Positions 16,825 to 27,750 of a stretch of DNA of 64,000 bases are shown piece by piece. Location of the stretch: contig NZ_CP030073.1 in assembly GCF_003261055.1 (NCBI RefSeq), positions 1,302,001-1,366,000 of the forward strand, in the 5' to 3' direction. The notes beneath the pieces are model-generated. The model worked only from the letters and a program-made list of their open reading frames with translations. It was not told the DNA's origin and did no database searches. Both the position numbers and the translations under genes were made by a program. Position 1 is the stretch's first letter. Each line of letters begins with the position of its first letter. This stretch comes from Streptomyces cadmiisoli (lineage in GTDB: Bacteria > Actinomycetota > Actinomycetes > Streptomycetales > Streptomycetaceae).

Positions 16825-17403
16825 ATGGCGCGAATCAGGACAGTATGGGCTGCGCTCGCTCTCATGGGCACCGTGACAGCGGTGGCGGCCACCCCGGTCC
16901 AGGCCTCCCCGCTCTCCGTCGCACCGGCGACGGCGTGCCCGACAGGCTGGGGCAGCCTGGAGAAGAACGACTCGTCGGCCACGACGGCATCGGTGACGAA
17001 CATCAGGACCGGCCGCCAGACCTGCTACGACCGCATGGTCGTCGACGTCCCGGGAGCGGGCACCGGTCTCGGCTACACCGTCGAGTACGTCGACCGCATC
17101 CGCCAGGACGGATCGGGACGGCCCGTCCCAGTCGGCGGCGGAGCCGTCCTCGAGGTACGGGTGGCGGCGCCCGCCTACGACCACGAGACCGGCGAAGCGA
17201 CCTACCCCGGCCGGGCGGGCCGTCCGCTGCCCGGCGTGGATCTCACCGGATACCGCACCTTCAAGGACGCCAGGTTCGCCGGCAGCTTCGAGGGCGACAC
17301 GCAGATCGGCCTCGGAGTGCGCGCGCGGCTGCCGTTCCGGGTGTTCGTGCTCGACGACCGGGTCGTGGTGGACGTGGCCCACAACTGGACCGGCACCCGC
17401 TGA
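16825..17403 (+). CDS. secreted AMIN-like domain protein
   Basis: A 192-residue predicted exported protein. The first 27 residues form a Sec signal peptide: an arginine-containing n-region, an alanine/leucine-rich core and cleavage near PVQA-S. The mature part has the pattern of actinobacterial AMIN-like proteins: YDRMVVDVPG, then YVDRIRQDGSGRPVPVGG, then LEVRVAAPAYD, then a C-terminal beta-rich part ending in a VVVDVAHNW strand. AMIN-type domains bind peptidoglycan or place proteins in the envelope; this subfamily is uncharacterised. I chose ATG 16825 because it starts the signal peptide; the longer upstream frame is low-complexity. Confidence 0.8.
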   Translation: MARIRTVWAALALMGTVTAVAATPVQASPLSVAPATACPTGWGSLEKNDSSATTASVTNIRTGRQTCYDRMVVDVPGAGTGLGYTVEYVDRIRQDGSGRPVPVGGGAVLEVRVAAPAYDHETGEATYPGRAGRPLPGVDLTGYRTFKDARFAGSFEGDTQIGLGVRARLPFRVFVLDDRVVVDVAHNWTGTR

Positions 17404-17436
17404 GGGCGAGTCCGTCCGGTCGACGCCGTCGAACGC

Positions 17437-17480
17437 CGCGGGGCCCGGCGGGAGCGAGGTGCTCCGCGCCGGGCCCCGCG
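17437..17480. terminator. 14-bp perfect hairpin between convergent genes
   Basis: CGCGGGGCCCGGCG at 17437-17450 pairs perfectly with 17467-17480 around a 16-nt loop. It lies between the convergent AMIN-like and aminopeptidase genes and is a good bidirectional terminator. Confidence 0.75.
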
Positions 17481-17513
17481 ACGTCCGCGGTGGCGTGCGG
17501 CCGGACCGGTCCG

Positions 17514-19022
<1,509 letters not shown>

Positions 19023-19025
19023 TCA

Positions 19026-19055
19026 GCGGACGCCCCGAGGAATCGGGGCGTCCGC
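19026..19055. terminator. 13-bp hairpin downstream of the 105-aa gene
   Basis: GCGGACGCCCCGA at 19026-19038 pairs with TCGGGGCGTCCGC at 19043-19055 around a GGAA tetraloop. Three more pairs follow beyond one mismatch. It lies 70 nt beyond the stop of the minus-strand hypothetical gene. Confidence 0.75.
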
Positions 19056-19124
19056 CGAGTCGTGTCTCTCCCTGTCCCCCCTCGCCCGTCGCCTCCCCGC
19101 CCCCGCTCCCCTCAGCCCCTCGCC

Positions 19125-19442
19125 TCAGAGTTCGGAATCGATGCCGGTGATCGCCGGCGGGCCCAGTGGCGCGCTGCCCTCGTCGAAACCGGCGGCGCGC
19201 AGCGCCGAGTCCGCGAGCAGGCGGGCGTCCGTCTCCGCGCGGGGGCCGCTGTCCGCGACGACGGTCAGGCGCAGGGTGAAGGTGCCGTCGTCGTTGACGG
19301 TGAGGACGTCCAGGTCCTCCTGGCTCCCCATCTGGGTGCGGTGGGGGTCCGCCGGGCGCAGGGCCCGGGCGAGTTCGGCCCGGGCACCGTCGTCGATGCC
19401 GTCGGTGAAGGTGCCCGGCACGGTGATGACGTAGGTGGTCAT
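19125..19442 (-). CDS. conserved small hypothetical protein
   Basis: A 105-residue acidic soluble protein with no signal or membrane segment. The pattern is a first beta strand MTTYVITVPG, a helix rich in alanine and arginine, a strand pair around LDVLTVNDDGTFTLRLTVVA, and a helix LLADSALRAAGF. This alternation suggests a small alpha/beta fold, but I recognise no family. The start ATG 19442 has an excellent GGAGGAG ribosome site; the longer frame upstream is a shadow. It is transcribed divergently from the hydrogenase locus and ends at a clear terminator. Function unknown. Confidence 0.7.
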   Translation of the reverse strand: MTTYVITVPGTFTDGIDDGARAELARALRPADPHRTQMGSQEDLDVLTVNDDGTFTLRLTVVADSGPRAETDARLLADSALRAAGFDEGSAPLGPPAITGIDSEL

Positions 19443-19719
19443 GACGCTCCTCCTTCGGGTGCCCCTTCGCATACCCCCGGTCCGGCCGGGGGATCCGGGG
19501 GATGCGGCCGACCGGACGACCTGCCCGTCCTCGTCGACGACGGCCGCGGCGCTTGCGCACGCCGCCCGACCATGTGGCGGGAACCATGACTCGTACGGGT
19601 GACGAACGGGGTTCGTGCTGACGCCCACGGCCCCTGATGCCCGACGATCTGAGTCGGCGGGTCGCCCCACCACGGACGGCCGTGCCGTCGACCGGCCGAG
19701 GATCCCCGGGAGAGGCGCC
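19443..19719. promoter_or_regulatory. divergent region upstream of the hydrogenase locus
   Basis: 277 bases between the small hypothetical gene and hypX, the only sizeable gap before the long plus-strand hydrogenase cluster, so its main promoter is expected here. A short GC hairpin lies at 19474-19492 (CCCCCGG, loop, CCGGGGG). I could not identify a convincing promoter hexamer pair. Confidence 0.4.
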
Positions 19720-21444
19720 ATGCGCATCCTGCTCATCGCCAGTGCCTACAACAGCCTCACGCAACGCGTCCACGCCGAACTGCGCGAGCGCGGGCACGCC
19801 GTCGCCGTGGAGGTGACCCCCGGCAGCGACGACGTGCGTGCGGCCGTGCAGCGGCACAGGGCCGACCTGATCGTGGCACCCCTGCTCAAGGCGGTCGTGC
19901 CGCGCGAGGTGTGGAGTGCGCGGACCTGCCTGATCGTGCACCCCGGGCCGGTCGGCGACCGTGGGCCCTCCTCGCTGGACTGGGCCATCCACGAGGACGT
20001 CCGCGAGTGGGGTGTCACCGTGCTCCAGGCCGACGAGGAGATGGACGCCGGCCCGGTGTGGGCGACGGCGCGCTTCCCCCTTCCTCCGGTCGGCAAGAGC
20101 GACCTGTACCGCAACGAGCTGTCCGACGCGGCCGTGGAAGCCGTCCTGCTGGCGGTGGAACGATTCGCCTCCGGGCGCTACGTCCCGGTGGACCAGAACT
20201 CCCTGCCCAGGCGCCCCCACGCGCGCACCCGGCCCGTGCTGCGCCAGGAGACGCGCCGGATCTCGTGGGCCGAGGACTCCACCGACACGGTGCTGCGCGC
20301 CCTGCGCGCCGCCGACTCCCAGCCCGGCGTCCTGGACGGACTGCTCGGCGGAGAATGGTTCCTGCACGGCGGCCACCCGGAGCACCGCCTCAGGGGGCGC
20401 CCGGGAGAGCTGCTGGCCACCCGGGCGGGCGCGGTCTGCCGCGCCACGGTGGACGGGGCGGTGTGGATCCCCGAACTGCGGGCGCGCACCGGCCCCGGCG
20501 TGCCCCGCGCCTGCAAACTGCCGGCCGTCACCGCCCTGGCCGGCCGGCTGTCCGGTCTGCCCGAGCGGCCCGCCCCGGCACTCACTGCACTCACTCCGAT
20601 GGACGACACCGCCTGGTCCGACATCAGGTACCTGGAGGAGGGGCCCGTCGGCATACTGTCGTTCTCCTTTCCCGGCGGCGCGATGTCCACCGACCACTGC
20701 CGGAGACTGCTGGCCGCCTACCGCGCGGCCCGCGAACGGCCGACCGAGGTGCTGGTCCTCGGCGGGGCGCGCGACTTCTTCTCCAACGGCATCCACCTCG
20801 GCGTCATCGAGGCGGCGGCCGACCCCGCCGCCGAGTCCTGGGCCAACATCAACGCGATGGACGACCTGGTCGAGGCCGTCCTCGACACCACCGACCGGCT
20901 GGTGGTCGGCGCGATCGGCGGCAACGCCGCGGCCGGCGGGGTGATGCTGGCGCTGGCCGCCGACGAGGTGTGGTGCCGCTCGGGCTCGGTGCTCAACCCG
21001 CACTACCGGCTCATGGGCCTGTACGGCTCCGAGTACTGGACGTACACCCTGCCCCGCCGGGTCGGCCGGACCACCGCCGAGCGGCTCACCGAGGACGCCC
21101 TGCCCGTCACGGCCGCCAGAGCCCGGGACATCGGCCTGGTCGACCGGGTGGTGGAGTGCGCGCCGTCCCGGTTCACCGACGAGGTCCTGCTGCTGGCCGC
21201 CCGGCTGGCGGCCTCCCCGCTCACCCGGACGCGCCTCGCGGCCAAGAAGACCGAGACCGACCGGCGTGAGTCCGACACCCCGCTGGCGGCGGTCCGCGAG
21301 CGCGAACTGGCCAGAATGCGTGCCACCTTCTTCGACCCCGACGCGCCGTACCACGCCCTGCGCCGGGCGTTCGCACGCAAGGAACGCGCAACGGCGCATC
21401 GCGTCGCTGCGGATGCGGCGTCGGTCAGGTTGGCCGACTCTTAG
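19720..21444 (+). CDS. hypX: hydrogenase maturation protein HypX/HoxX
   Basis: A 574-residue fusion protein. The N-terminal formyltransferase-like domain (about 1-270) carries the family segment HPGPVGDRGPSSLDWAI at 74-90. The C-terminal domain (about 305-520) is enoyl-CoA hydratase-like, with GGARDFFSNGIHLG and IGGNAAAGGVMLALAADE. HypX takes formyl from formyl-tetrahydrofolate, via formyl-CoA, and releases CO that becomes the active-site carbonyl of [NiFe]-hydrogenases in oxic conditions. Its place as first gene before hhyS supports this. Start ATG 19720 is internal to a longer frame; the preceding residues are low-complexity and GGGAGAGG lies upstream. Spacing to hhyS is 54 nt with a hairpin in it. 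Confidence 0.93.
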   Translation: MRILLIASAYNSLTQRVHAELRERGHAVAVEVTPGSDDVRAAVQRHRADLIVAPLLKAVVPREVWSARTCLIVHPGPVGDRGPSSLDWAIHEDVREWGVTVLQADEEMDAGPVWATARFPLPPVGKSDLYRNELSDAAVEAVLLAVERFASGRYVPVDQNSLPRRPHARTRPVLRQETRRISWAEDSTDTVLRALRAADSQPGVLDGLLGGEWFLHGGHPEHRLRGRPGELLATRAGAVCRATVDGAVWIPELRARTGPGVPRACKLPAVTALAGRLSGLPERPAPALTALTPMDDTAWSDIRYLEEGPVGILSFSFPGGAMSTDHCRRLLAAYRAARERPTEVLVLGGARDFFSNGIHLGVIEAAADPAAESWANINAMDDLVEAVLDTTDRLVVGAIGGNAAAGGVMLALAADEVWCRSGSVLNPHYRLMGLYGSEYWTYTLPRRVGRTTAERLTEDALPVTAARARDIGLVDRVVECAPSRFTDEVLLLAARLAASPLTRTRLAAKKTETDRRESDTPLAAVRERELARMRATFFDPDAPYHALRRAFARKERATAHRVAADAASVRLADS

Positions 21445-21453
21445 CAGGAACAC

Positions 21454-21469
21454 GGCCGATTCGTCGGCC
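21454..21469 (+). promoter_or_regulatory. TTCG-loop hairpin between hypX and hhyS
   Basis: GGCCGA, TTCG, TCGGCC forms a perfect 6-bp stem with a UUCG-type tetraloop, 17 nt upstream of the AGGAGG ribosome site of hhyS. It could be an mRNA-stabilising or processing hairpin that raises structural-subunit expression relative to hypX, or a weak attenuator. Confidence 0.45.
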
Positions 21470-21498
21470 ATGCCGTTTTCCTCCCCAGGAGGCATGTG

Positions 21499-22587
<1,089 letters not shown>

Positions 22588-22663
22588 CCACCGCGCCCGC
22601 GGCCCGCTGACCGACCCCTCCCCCGCTCGACGACCCGACCGACCGAAGGGCATCACAGACACA

Positions 22664-24445
22664 ATGGCGACCTCGACGACGACCGGTGACGGCACCGGCC
22701 TGGTGGAGATGGCGTGGGACCCGATCACCCGGATCGTGGGCAGCCTCGGCATCCACACGAAGATCGACTTCAAGCAGAAGCGGGTCGCCGAGTGCTACAG
22801 CACCTCGTCGGTCTTCCGCGGCTACAGCGTCTTCATGCGCGGCAAGGACCCGCGGGACGCGCACTTCATCACCAGCCGCATCTGCGGCATCTGCGGTGAC
22901 AACCACGCCACCTGCTCGGTGTACGCGCAGAACATGGCCTACGGGGTGAAGCCGCCGCACCTGGGCGAGTGGATCCTCAACCTCGGCGAGTCCGCCGAGT
23001 ACATGTTCGACCACAACATCTTCCAGGAGAACCTGGTCGGGGTCGACTACTGCGAGAAGATGGTCCGCGAGACCAACCCGGGCGTCCTCGAACTCGCCGA
23101 GCGCACCGAGGCGCCGCACGCCGCCGAGCACGGCTACCGCACGATCGCCGACATCATGCGCTCGCTCAACCCGCTGGAGGGCGAGTTCTACCGCGAGGCC
23201 CTCCAGGTCAGCCGGTACACGCGCGAGATGTTCTGCCTCATGGAGGGCCGCCACGTGCACCCCTCCACGCTCTACCCGGGCGGTGTCGGCACGGTCGCCT
23301 CCGTGCAGCTCTTCACGGACTACATGAGCCGCCTCATGCGGTACGTCGAGTTCATGAAGCGCGTCGTGCCGCTGCACGACGACCTGTTCGACTTCTTCTA
23401 CGAGGCACTGCCCGGCTACGAGGAGGTCGGCCGCCGACGCGTCCTGCTCGGCTGCTGGGGCGCGCTCAACGACCCCGAGTACTGCGACTTCACCTACGCC
23501 AACATGACGGACTGGGGCCGGCGGATGTTCGTCACCCCCGGCGTGATCGTGGACGGCAAGCTGGTCACCAACGACCTGACGCAGATCAACCTCGGCATCC
23601 GCATCCTGCTGGGCAGCTCCTACTACGAGGACTGGGAGGGCCAGGAGCAGTTCGTCACCCACGACCCGCTCGGCAACCCGGTCGACCCGCGCCACCCGTG
23701 GAACCAGCACACCATCCCGGCCCCGCAGAAGCGGGACTTCGACGACAAGTACAGCTGGGTGATGTCCCCGCGCTGGTTCGACGGCAAGGACCACCTCGCC
23801 CTCGACACCGGCGGCGGCCCCATCGCCCGGCTGTGGTCCACGGCCCTGTCCGGTCTCGTCGACGTCGGCTACGTCAAGGCCACCGGCCACAGCGTGGTCA
23901 TCAACCTGCCGCGCACCATGACCAAGCCCGAGACCACCTTCGAGTGGAAGATCCCGCAGTGGTCCAACGCGCTGGAGCGCAACCGGGCCCGCACCTACTT
24001 CCAGGCGTACGCCGCCGCGATCGCCCTGCACTGCGCGGAGAAGGGCCTGGAGGAGGTCCGCGCCGGACGCACCCAGACCTGGGAGAAGTTCGAGGTCCCG
24101 GACGAGAGCATCGGCTGCGGCTTCACCGAGGCCGTCCGCGGCGTCCTCTCCCACCACATGGTGATCCGCGACGGCAAGATCGCCAACTACCACCCGTACC
24201 CGCCGACTCCGTGGAACGCCAGTGTCCGCGACTCCTACGGCACCCCGGGCCCGTACGAGGACGCCGTGCAGAACACCCCCATCTTCGAGGAGAACCCCCC
24301 GGAGAACTTCAAGGGCATCGACATCATGCGCGCCGTGCGCAGCTTCGACCCCTGTCTGCCGTGCGGGGTCCACATGTACGTCGGCGGCGGACGGACGGTG
24401 AAGTCGATGCACGTGCCGACCGGACTGAGCGGCCTCGCCGGATGA
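22664..24445 (+). CDS. hhyL: [NiFe]-hydrogenase large subunit, group 1h
   Basis: A 593-residue catalytic subunit. The L1 motif RICGICGDNH is at about residues 72-81 and the L2 motif DPCLPCGVH at about 562-570, giving the four cysteines that bind the Ni-Fe(CN)2CO centre. A 23-residue tail follows the L2 histidine and should be removed by the maturation protease encoded downstream. It oxidises H2 and passes electrons to HhyS. The sequence is typical of the actinobacterial clade used for H2 scavenging in spores and dormant cells. It lies 76 nt after hhyS, and its stop overlaps the next gene as ATGA, so the accessory genes are translationally coupled to it. Confidence 0.96.
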   Translation: MATSTTTGDGTGLVEMAWDPITRIVGSLGIHTKIDFKQKRVAECYSTSSVFRGYSVFMRGKDPRDAHFITSRICGICGDNHATCSVYAQNMAYGVKPPHLGEWILNLGESAEYMFDHNIFQENLVGVDYCEKMVRETNPGVLELAERTEAPHAAEHGYRTIADIMRSLNPLEGEFYREALQVSRYTREMFCLMEGRHVHPSTLYPGGVGTVASVQLFTDYMSRLMRYVEFMKRVVPLHDDLFDFFYEALPGYEEVGRRRVLLGCWGALNDPEYCDFTYANMTDWGRRMFVTPGVIVDGKLVTNDLTQINLGIRILLGSSYYEDWEGQEQFVTHDPLGNPVDPRHPWNQHTIPAPQKRDFDDKYSWVMSPRWFDGKDHLALDTGGGPIARLWSTALSGLVDVGYVKATGHSVVINLPRTMTKPETTFEWKIPQWSNALERNRARTYFQAYAAAIALHCAEKGLEEVRAGRTQTWEKFEVPDESIGCGFTEAVRGVLSHHMVIRDGKIANYHPYPPTPWNASVRDSYGTPGPYEDAVQNTPIFEENPPENFKGIDIMRAVRSFDPCLPCGVHMYVGGGRTVKSMHVPTGLSGLAG

Positions 24446-25005
24446 GCGGCGGGCACCGAACGCTCGACGCGGAGACGGCCGGCCGGCTGGTCGAGCAGGT
24501 CCTCGACCGGCTGGCCGCCTCCGGCGACCGCGCGGCCTGCGACGCCGCCGAGGAACTCGTCCGGGTGCTCATGGACTTCTACGGCGCCGGCCTCGCCCGC
24601 GCCATGGAGCTGATCGGCCGCGACCCGCAGGCCCCCGCCCGCGACCTCACCGAGGTCCTGCTCGGCGACGAACTCGTGGCCGGACTGCTGGTGCTGCACG
24701 GTCTGCACCCGGACGACGTGCACACCCGGATCGCCCGTGCCCTGCACGGCACCGGACAGTCGTGGCAGGCAGCCGGGTTCGACCCGGCCACCGGTGTGCT
24801 GCGGCTGCGGCTCACCGGCTCCTCGGGGTGCGGCTGCGCCGGCACCCGCGAGGCCCTGGCCCAGACGGCGAAGGACGCCCTGGCGAGTCTCGCGCCCGAG
24901 GTGACGAGCGTGGAAGTGGAGGCCGCCGCGAAGGAACCGGCCCTCCTCCAGATCGGCGCCGCCCCGCACCGCGCGGGCGGCCGTTCACCGGCCACGGCAC
25001 CGTGA
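24442..25005 (+). CDS. hydrogenase-cluster NifU-like accessory protein
   Basis: A 187-residue soluble protein. The N-terminal half is helical. The C-terminal part (about 120-165) has the layout of a NifU C-terminal (Fe-S scaffold) domain: a strand, a cysteine motif, a helix and a final LAPEVTSVEVE strand. The cysteine motif reads SSGCGCAGT, a C-x-C, where typical NifU domains have C-x-x-C. It overlaps hhyL at ATGA and the next gene at GTGA. Likely role, by position and similarity only: Fe-S delivery to, or electron transfer with, HhyS. It could equally be a structural partner of the hydrogenase. Not experimentally assigned as far as I know. Confidence 0.72.
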   Translation: MSGGHRTLDAETAGRLVEQVLDRLAASGDRAACDAAEELVRVLMDFYGAGLARAMELIGRDPQAPARDLTEVLLGDELVAGLLVLHGLHPDDVHTRIARALHGTGQSWQAAGFDPATGVLRLRLTGSSGCGCAGTREALAQTAKDALASLAPEVTSVEVEAAAKEPALLQIGAAPHRAGGRSPATAP

Positions 25006-25667
25006 GCGCGCCGCCGGCCGGTGCGGGGCCCGTCCGGTCCGGCCCCGGTCCCCGGGGCCTGCGCCGCTTCACCGCGCCGCGTCCACCGGCGCAGGAACGC
25101 TGCGAGCTGTGCTCGGCGACGCTCGCCGACGCACGGCACCGGCACCTCGTCGACACCGAGAAGCGCGCCCTGGCGTGCGTATGCGACCCCTGCGCCCTCC
25201 TGCTGGACCGCTCCGGCGGCAGCCGGGGCCGCTTCCGCACGGTCCCGGGCCGCCACCTGAGCGACCCCGACCATCGCATCGACGACCGGGCCTGGGAGCA
25301 GTTGCGCATCCCCGTCGGGGTGGTCTTCTTCTTCCGCAACTCCGCGCTCGGCCGGCCGGTCGCCTTCTACCCCAGCCCCGCTGGGGCGACAGAGAGCGAA
25401 CTCGACCCGCAGGCCTGGCAGTCCGTCCTGGAGCGCACCCGCCTCGCCGGGCTGCTCCAGCCGGACGTCGAGGCACTGCTGCTGCGCCGCCGGGACGACC
25501 GTGTCGAGTGCTTCCTGGTGCCGATCGACATCTGCTACGAACTGGTGGGCCGTATGCGACTGCGCTGGCAGGGCTTCGACGGCGGCGCGGAGGCGCGCGC
25601 CGACCTGGAGGCCTTCTTCACCCACGTCCGCGACCGGGCCGGCGCCACGCCGGGGAGCCGGTCATGA
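25002..25667 (+). CDS. hydrogenase-cluster DUF5947-like protein with two CxxC pairs
   Basis: A 221-residue soluble protein starting at GTG 25002 inside the previous stop (GTGA). Near the N terminus are two cysteine pairs, RCELC and CVCDPC, about 25 residues apart. This is a rubredoxin/zinc-ribbon-like arrangement able to hold Fe or Zn. The rest is alpha/beta: a hydrophobic strand IPVGVVFFFRN, YPSPAG, a leucine-rich helix ALLLRRR and a C-terminal VPIDICYELVGRMRL. Matches the family I know as DUF5947, which recurs beside group 1h hydrogenases; that name is from memory. A rubredoxin-like redox role or complex assembly is plausible but unproven. Confidence 0.7.
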   Translation: MSAPPAGAGPVRSGPGPRGLRRFTAPRPPAQERCELCSATLADARHRHLVDTEKRALACVCDPCALLLDRSGGSRGRFRTVPGRHLSDPDHRIDDRAWEQLRIPVGVVFFFRNSALGRPVAFYPSPAGATESELDPQAWQSVLERTRLAGLLQPDVEALLLRRRDDRVECFLVPIDICYELVGRMRLRWQGFDGGAEARADLEAFFTHVRDRAGATPGSRS

Positions 25668-26302
25668 CCGACTTCGGCTTCACCTGCACCGGGGTGCGGG
25701 CCGACCCGTACTCCGCGGGCCCCACCCTCGTGTTCCGGCTGCGGATCACGGCCACGGCCGGGACCCGGGTCCACGCGCTGGCGCTGCGCTGCCAGATCCG
25801 CGTCGAACCGGCCCGGCGCGGCTACGGCGACGACGAGGCCGAGGCGCTGTCCGACCTGTTCGGCGAGCGGTCCCGCTGGGGCAGCACCCTCAATCCCGTG
25901 CAGTTCGCACAGGTGCAGGCGATGGTCCCGGGCTTCACCGGCGAGGTGGAGACCGACCTGGTGGTGCCCTGCACCTACGACATGGACGTCGCGTCCACGC
26001 GCTACTTCCACGCCCTGGAGGACGGCGAGGTGCCGCTGCTCCTGCTGTTCTCCGGCACCGCCTTCACCGGTGACCGCGGCTTCCATGTGGAGCCGGTCCC
26101 CTGGGACAGGGAGACCACCTTCCGGATGCCGGTGAAGACCTGGCGGGAGATGGTCGACCAGCACTTCCCGGGCGCCGGCTGGATCCGGCTGCCGCGGGAC
26201 ACCATGGACGCCCTGCTCGCCCACCGGTCGCGGCTCGCCCTGCCCTCGTGGCAGGCGGCCGTCGAGGACCTGCTGGACGCGGCCGGGGAGAGGACACCGT
26301 GA
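25664..26302 (+). CDS. hydrogenase-cluster DUF6084-like protein
   Basis: A 212-residue soluble protein, ATG 25664 overlapping the upstream stop by 4 nt. It is beta-rich in the first 130 residues (FTCTGVRADPYSAGPTLVFR, then alternating strands to LLLLFSGTAF). A helical C-terminal part contains TWREMVDQHFPGAGWIRLP. No cofactor motif is visible; the few cysteines are isolated. The family, which I recall as DUF6084, recurs in group 1h hydrogenase loci. Its product may be part of the hydrogenase complex or an assembly factor. Function unknown. Confidence 0.7.
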   Translation: MTDFGFTCTGVRADPYSAGPTLVFRLRITATAGTRVHALALRCQIRVEPARRGYGDDEAEALSDLFGERSRWGSTLNPVQFAQVQAMVPGFTGEVETDLVVPCTYDMDVASTRYFHALEDGEVPLLLLFSGTAFTGDRGFHVEPVPWDRETTFRMPVKTWREMVDQHFPGAGWIRLPRDTMDALLAHRSRLALPSWQAAVEDLLDAAGERTP

Positions 26303-27750
26303 CCACGACGACGTTCACCCCCGGCACCGAGGCCCGGCTGGCGGTCGCGCGGCAGGTCGCCGACGCCGTGCTGTTCGAGGGTTACGTGCTCTACCCCTAC
26401 CGGGCCTCGGCCGCCAAGAACCGGCTGCGCTGGCAGTTCGGGGTCCTCGTACCGCCGGCCTGGACGCCGGTCGCCGAGGAACACGACTTCCAGCACACCG
26501 AGTTGCTGATGGAGCCCCGGCAGGGGGCCACACTCGCCGTCGAGGTGCGCTTCCTGCACAGCCGGCGCCGCACGGTGCAGCGGACCCGCCCGGACGGCGG
26601 GTTCGAGACCGTGGCCGAACTGCGCCTGGAGGACCGGGTGCTGGTTCCCTGGGACGAGGGGCACGAGGAGACGGTCCGGTTCACCGTGCCCGTGGCGGAG
26701 CTGGCGGACACCGGTGTCGTCATGCCCTTCGAGCGCCCCGCGGCCGACACCACCGAAGCGGTCACGGACGACGCCGGACAGGTCGTGGGGCGGCTGGTGC
26801 TGCGGCGCGAGGAGATCCGCGGCGCCGTACGGCTGTCCACCAGCGAACTGGACGGCCCCTACCGCACACAGCGTCTGACCGTCGTCGTGGAGAACACCAG
26901 CGACTGGTCACCGGACGAGTCCGCCGACCGCGACGCGGCCCTCCCCCGGTCGCTCGTCGCCAGCCATACGCTGCTCTGTCTGGACGGCGGCGGCTTCCTG
27001 TCGATGACGGACCCGCCGGAGTGGGCCGCGGGCGCCACCGCGGCGTGCCGCAATCTGCACACCTGGCCCGTGCTCGCGGGTGAGCCCGGCCGCCGCGACC
27101 TGGTGCTGTCCTCGCCGATCATCCTGGAGGACCATCCGGCCATCGCCCCGGAGAGCCCCGGCGCCCTGTACGACGCCACGGAGATCGACGAGATCCTGAC
27201 ACTGCGCACCGCGGCCCTCACCGACGAGGAGAAGCGCGAGGCCAAAGGGACCGATCCACGGGCGGCGGCGGTGATCGACCTGGCCGACTCGATGCCGCCG
27301 GAGATCCTGGAACGTCTGCACGGCGCGGTGCGCGGCCTTCGCGAGGTCGTCGCGCCGAACGCACCCGCGGTGCCCGGCACTCCGGCTGCGGCGCCGCCCG
27401 GCGCACCCGGCGACCCGTTCACCGGGGTCACCCGGCCCGCCACCCCGTGGTGGGACCCCGGCGCGGACGCCTCCGTGGACCCCGCCCACGACCACGTCCA
27501 GGTCGGGGGTCACGCGGTGCGGGCCGGCAGCCGGGTGGTGCTGCGGCCCCGGCTGCGCCACACCGACGCGCAGGACCTGTTCCTGCACGGCCGCAACGCC
27601 CTGGTGGAAGCGGTCCTGCAGGACGTCGACGGAGGCGTGCACATCGCGGTGACCGTCGACGACGACCCCGGCGCAGACCTCAGGCGCGAGCAGGGCCGTT
27701 TCCTCTACTTCCAGCCCGACGAGGTCGAACCCCTCCCGGAGGACGCGTGA
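26299..27750 (+). CDS. hydrogenase-cluster conserved protein of unknown function
   Basis: A 483-residue soluble protein beginning at GTG 26299 within the previous stop (GTGA) and ending in GTGA with the protease. Early residues read FEGYVLYPYRASAAKNRLRW. A long beta-rich region follows, with an immunoglobulin-like strand pattern around residues 75-260 (LLCLDGGGFLSMTDPPEWA). A helical stretch contains ALTDEEKREAKGTDPRAAAVIDL and a proline/alanine linker. A C-terminal small barrel (about 405-483) has VRAGSRVVLRPRLRHTDAQD and VHIAVTVDDDPG. No catalytic or cofactor motif is recognised. Its size and strict coupling argue for a structural or adaptor role in the HhySL complex; this is inference. Confidence 0.68.
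   Translation: MTTTTFTPGTEARLAVARQVADAVLFEGYVLYPYRASAAKNRLRWQFGVLVPPAWTPVAEEHDFQHTELLMEPRQGATLAVEVRFLHSRRRTVQRTRPDGGFETVAELRLEDRVLVPWDEGHEETVRFTVPVAELADTGVVMPFERPAADTTEAVTDDAGQVVGRLVLRREEIRGAVRLSTSELDGPYRTQRLTVVVENTSDWSPDESADRDAALPRSLVASHTLLCLDGGGFLSMTDPPEWAAGATAACRNLHTWPVLAGEPGRRDLVLSSPIILEDHPAIAPESPGALYDATEIDEILTLRTAALTDEEKREAKGTDPRAAAVIDLADSMPPEILERLHGAVRGLREVVAPNAPAVPGTPAAAPPGAPGDPFTGVTRPATPWWDPGADASVDPAHDHVQVGGHAVRAGSRVVLRPRLRHTDAQDLFLHGRNALVEAVLQDVDGGVHIAVTVDDDPGADLRREQGRFLYFQPDEVEPLPEDA

Noticed and set aside
19474..19492. GC hairpin upstream of hypX as a riboswitch
   Set aside because: A single short stem near the opposite gene start, with no aptamer-like conserved core; more likely incidental.
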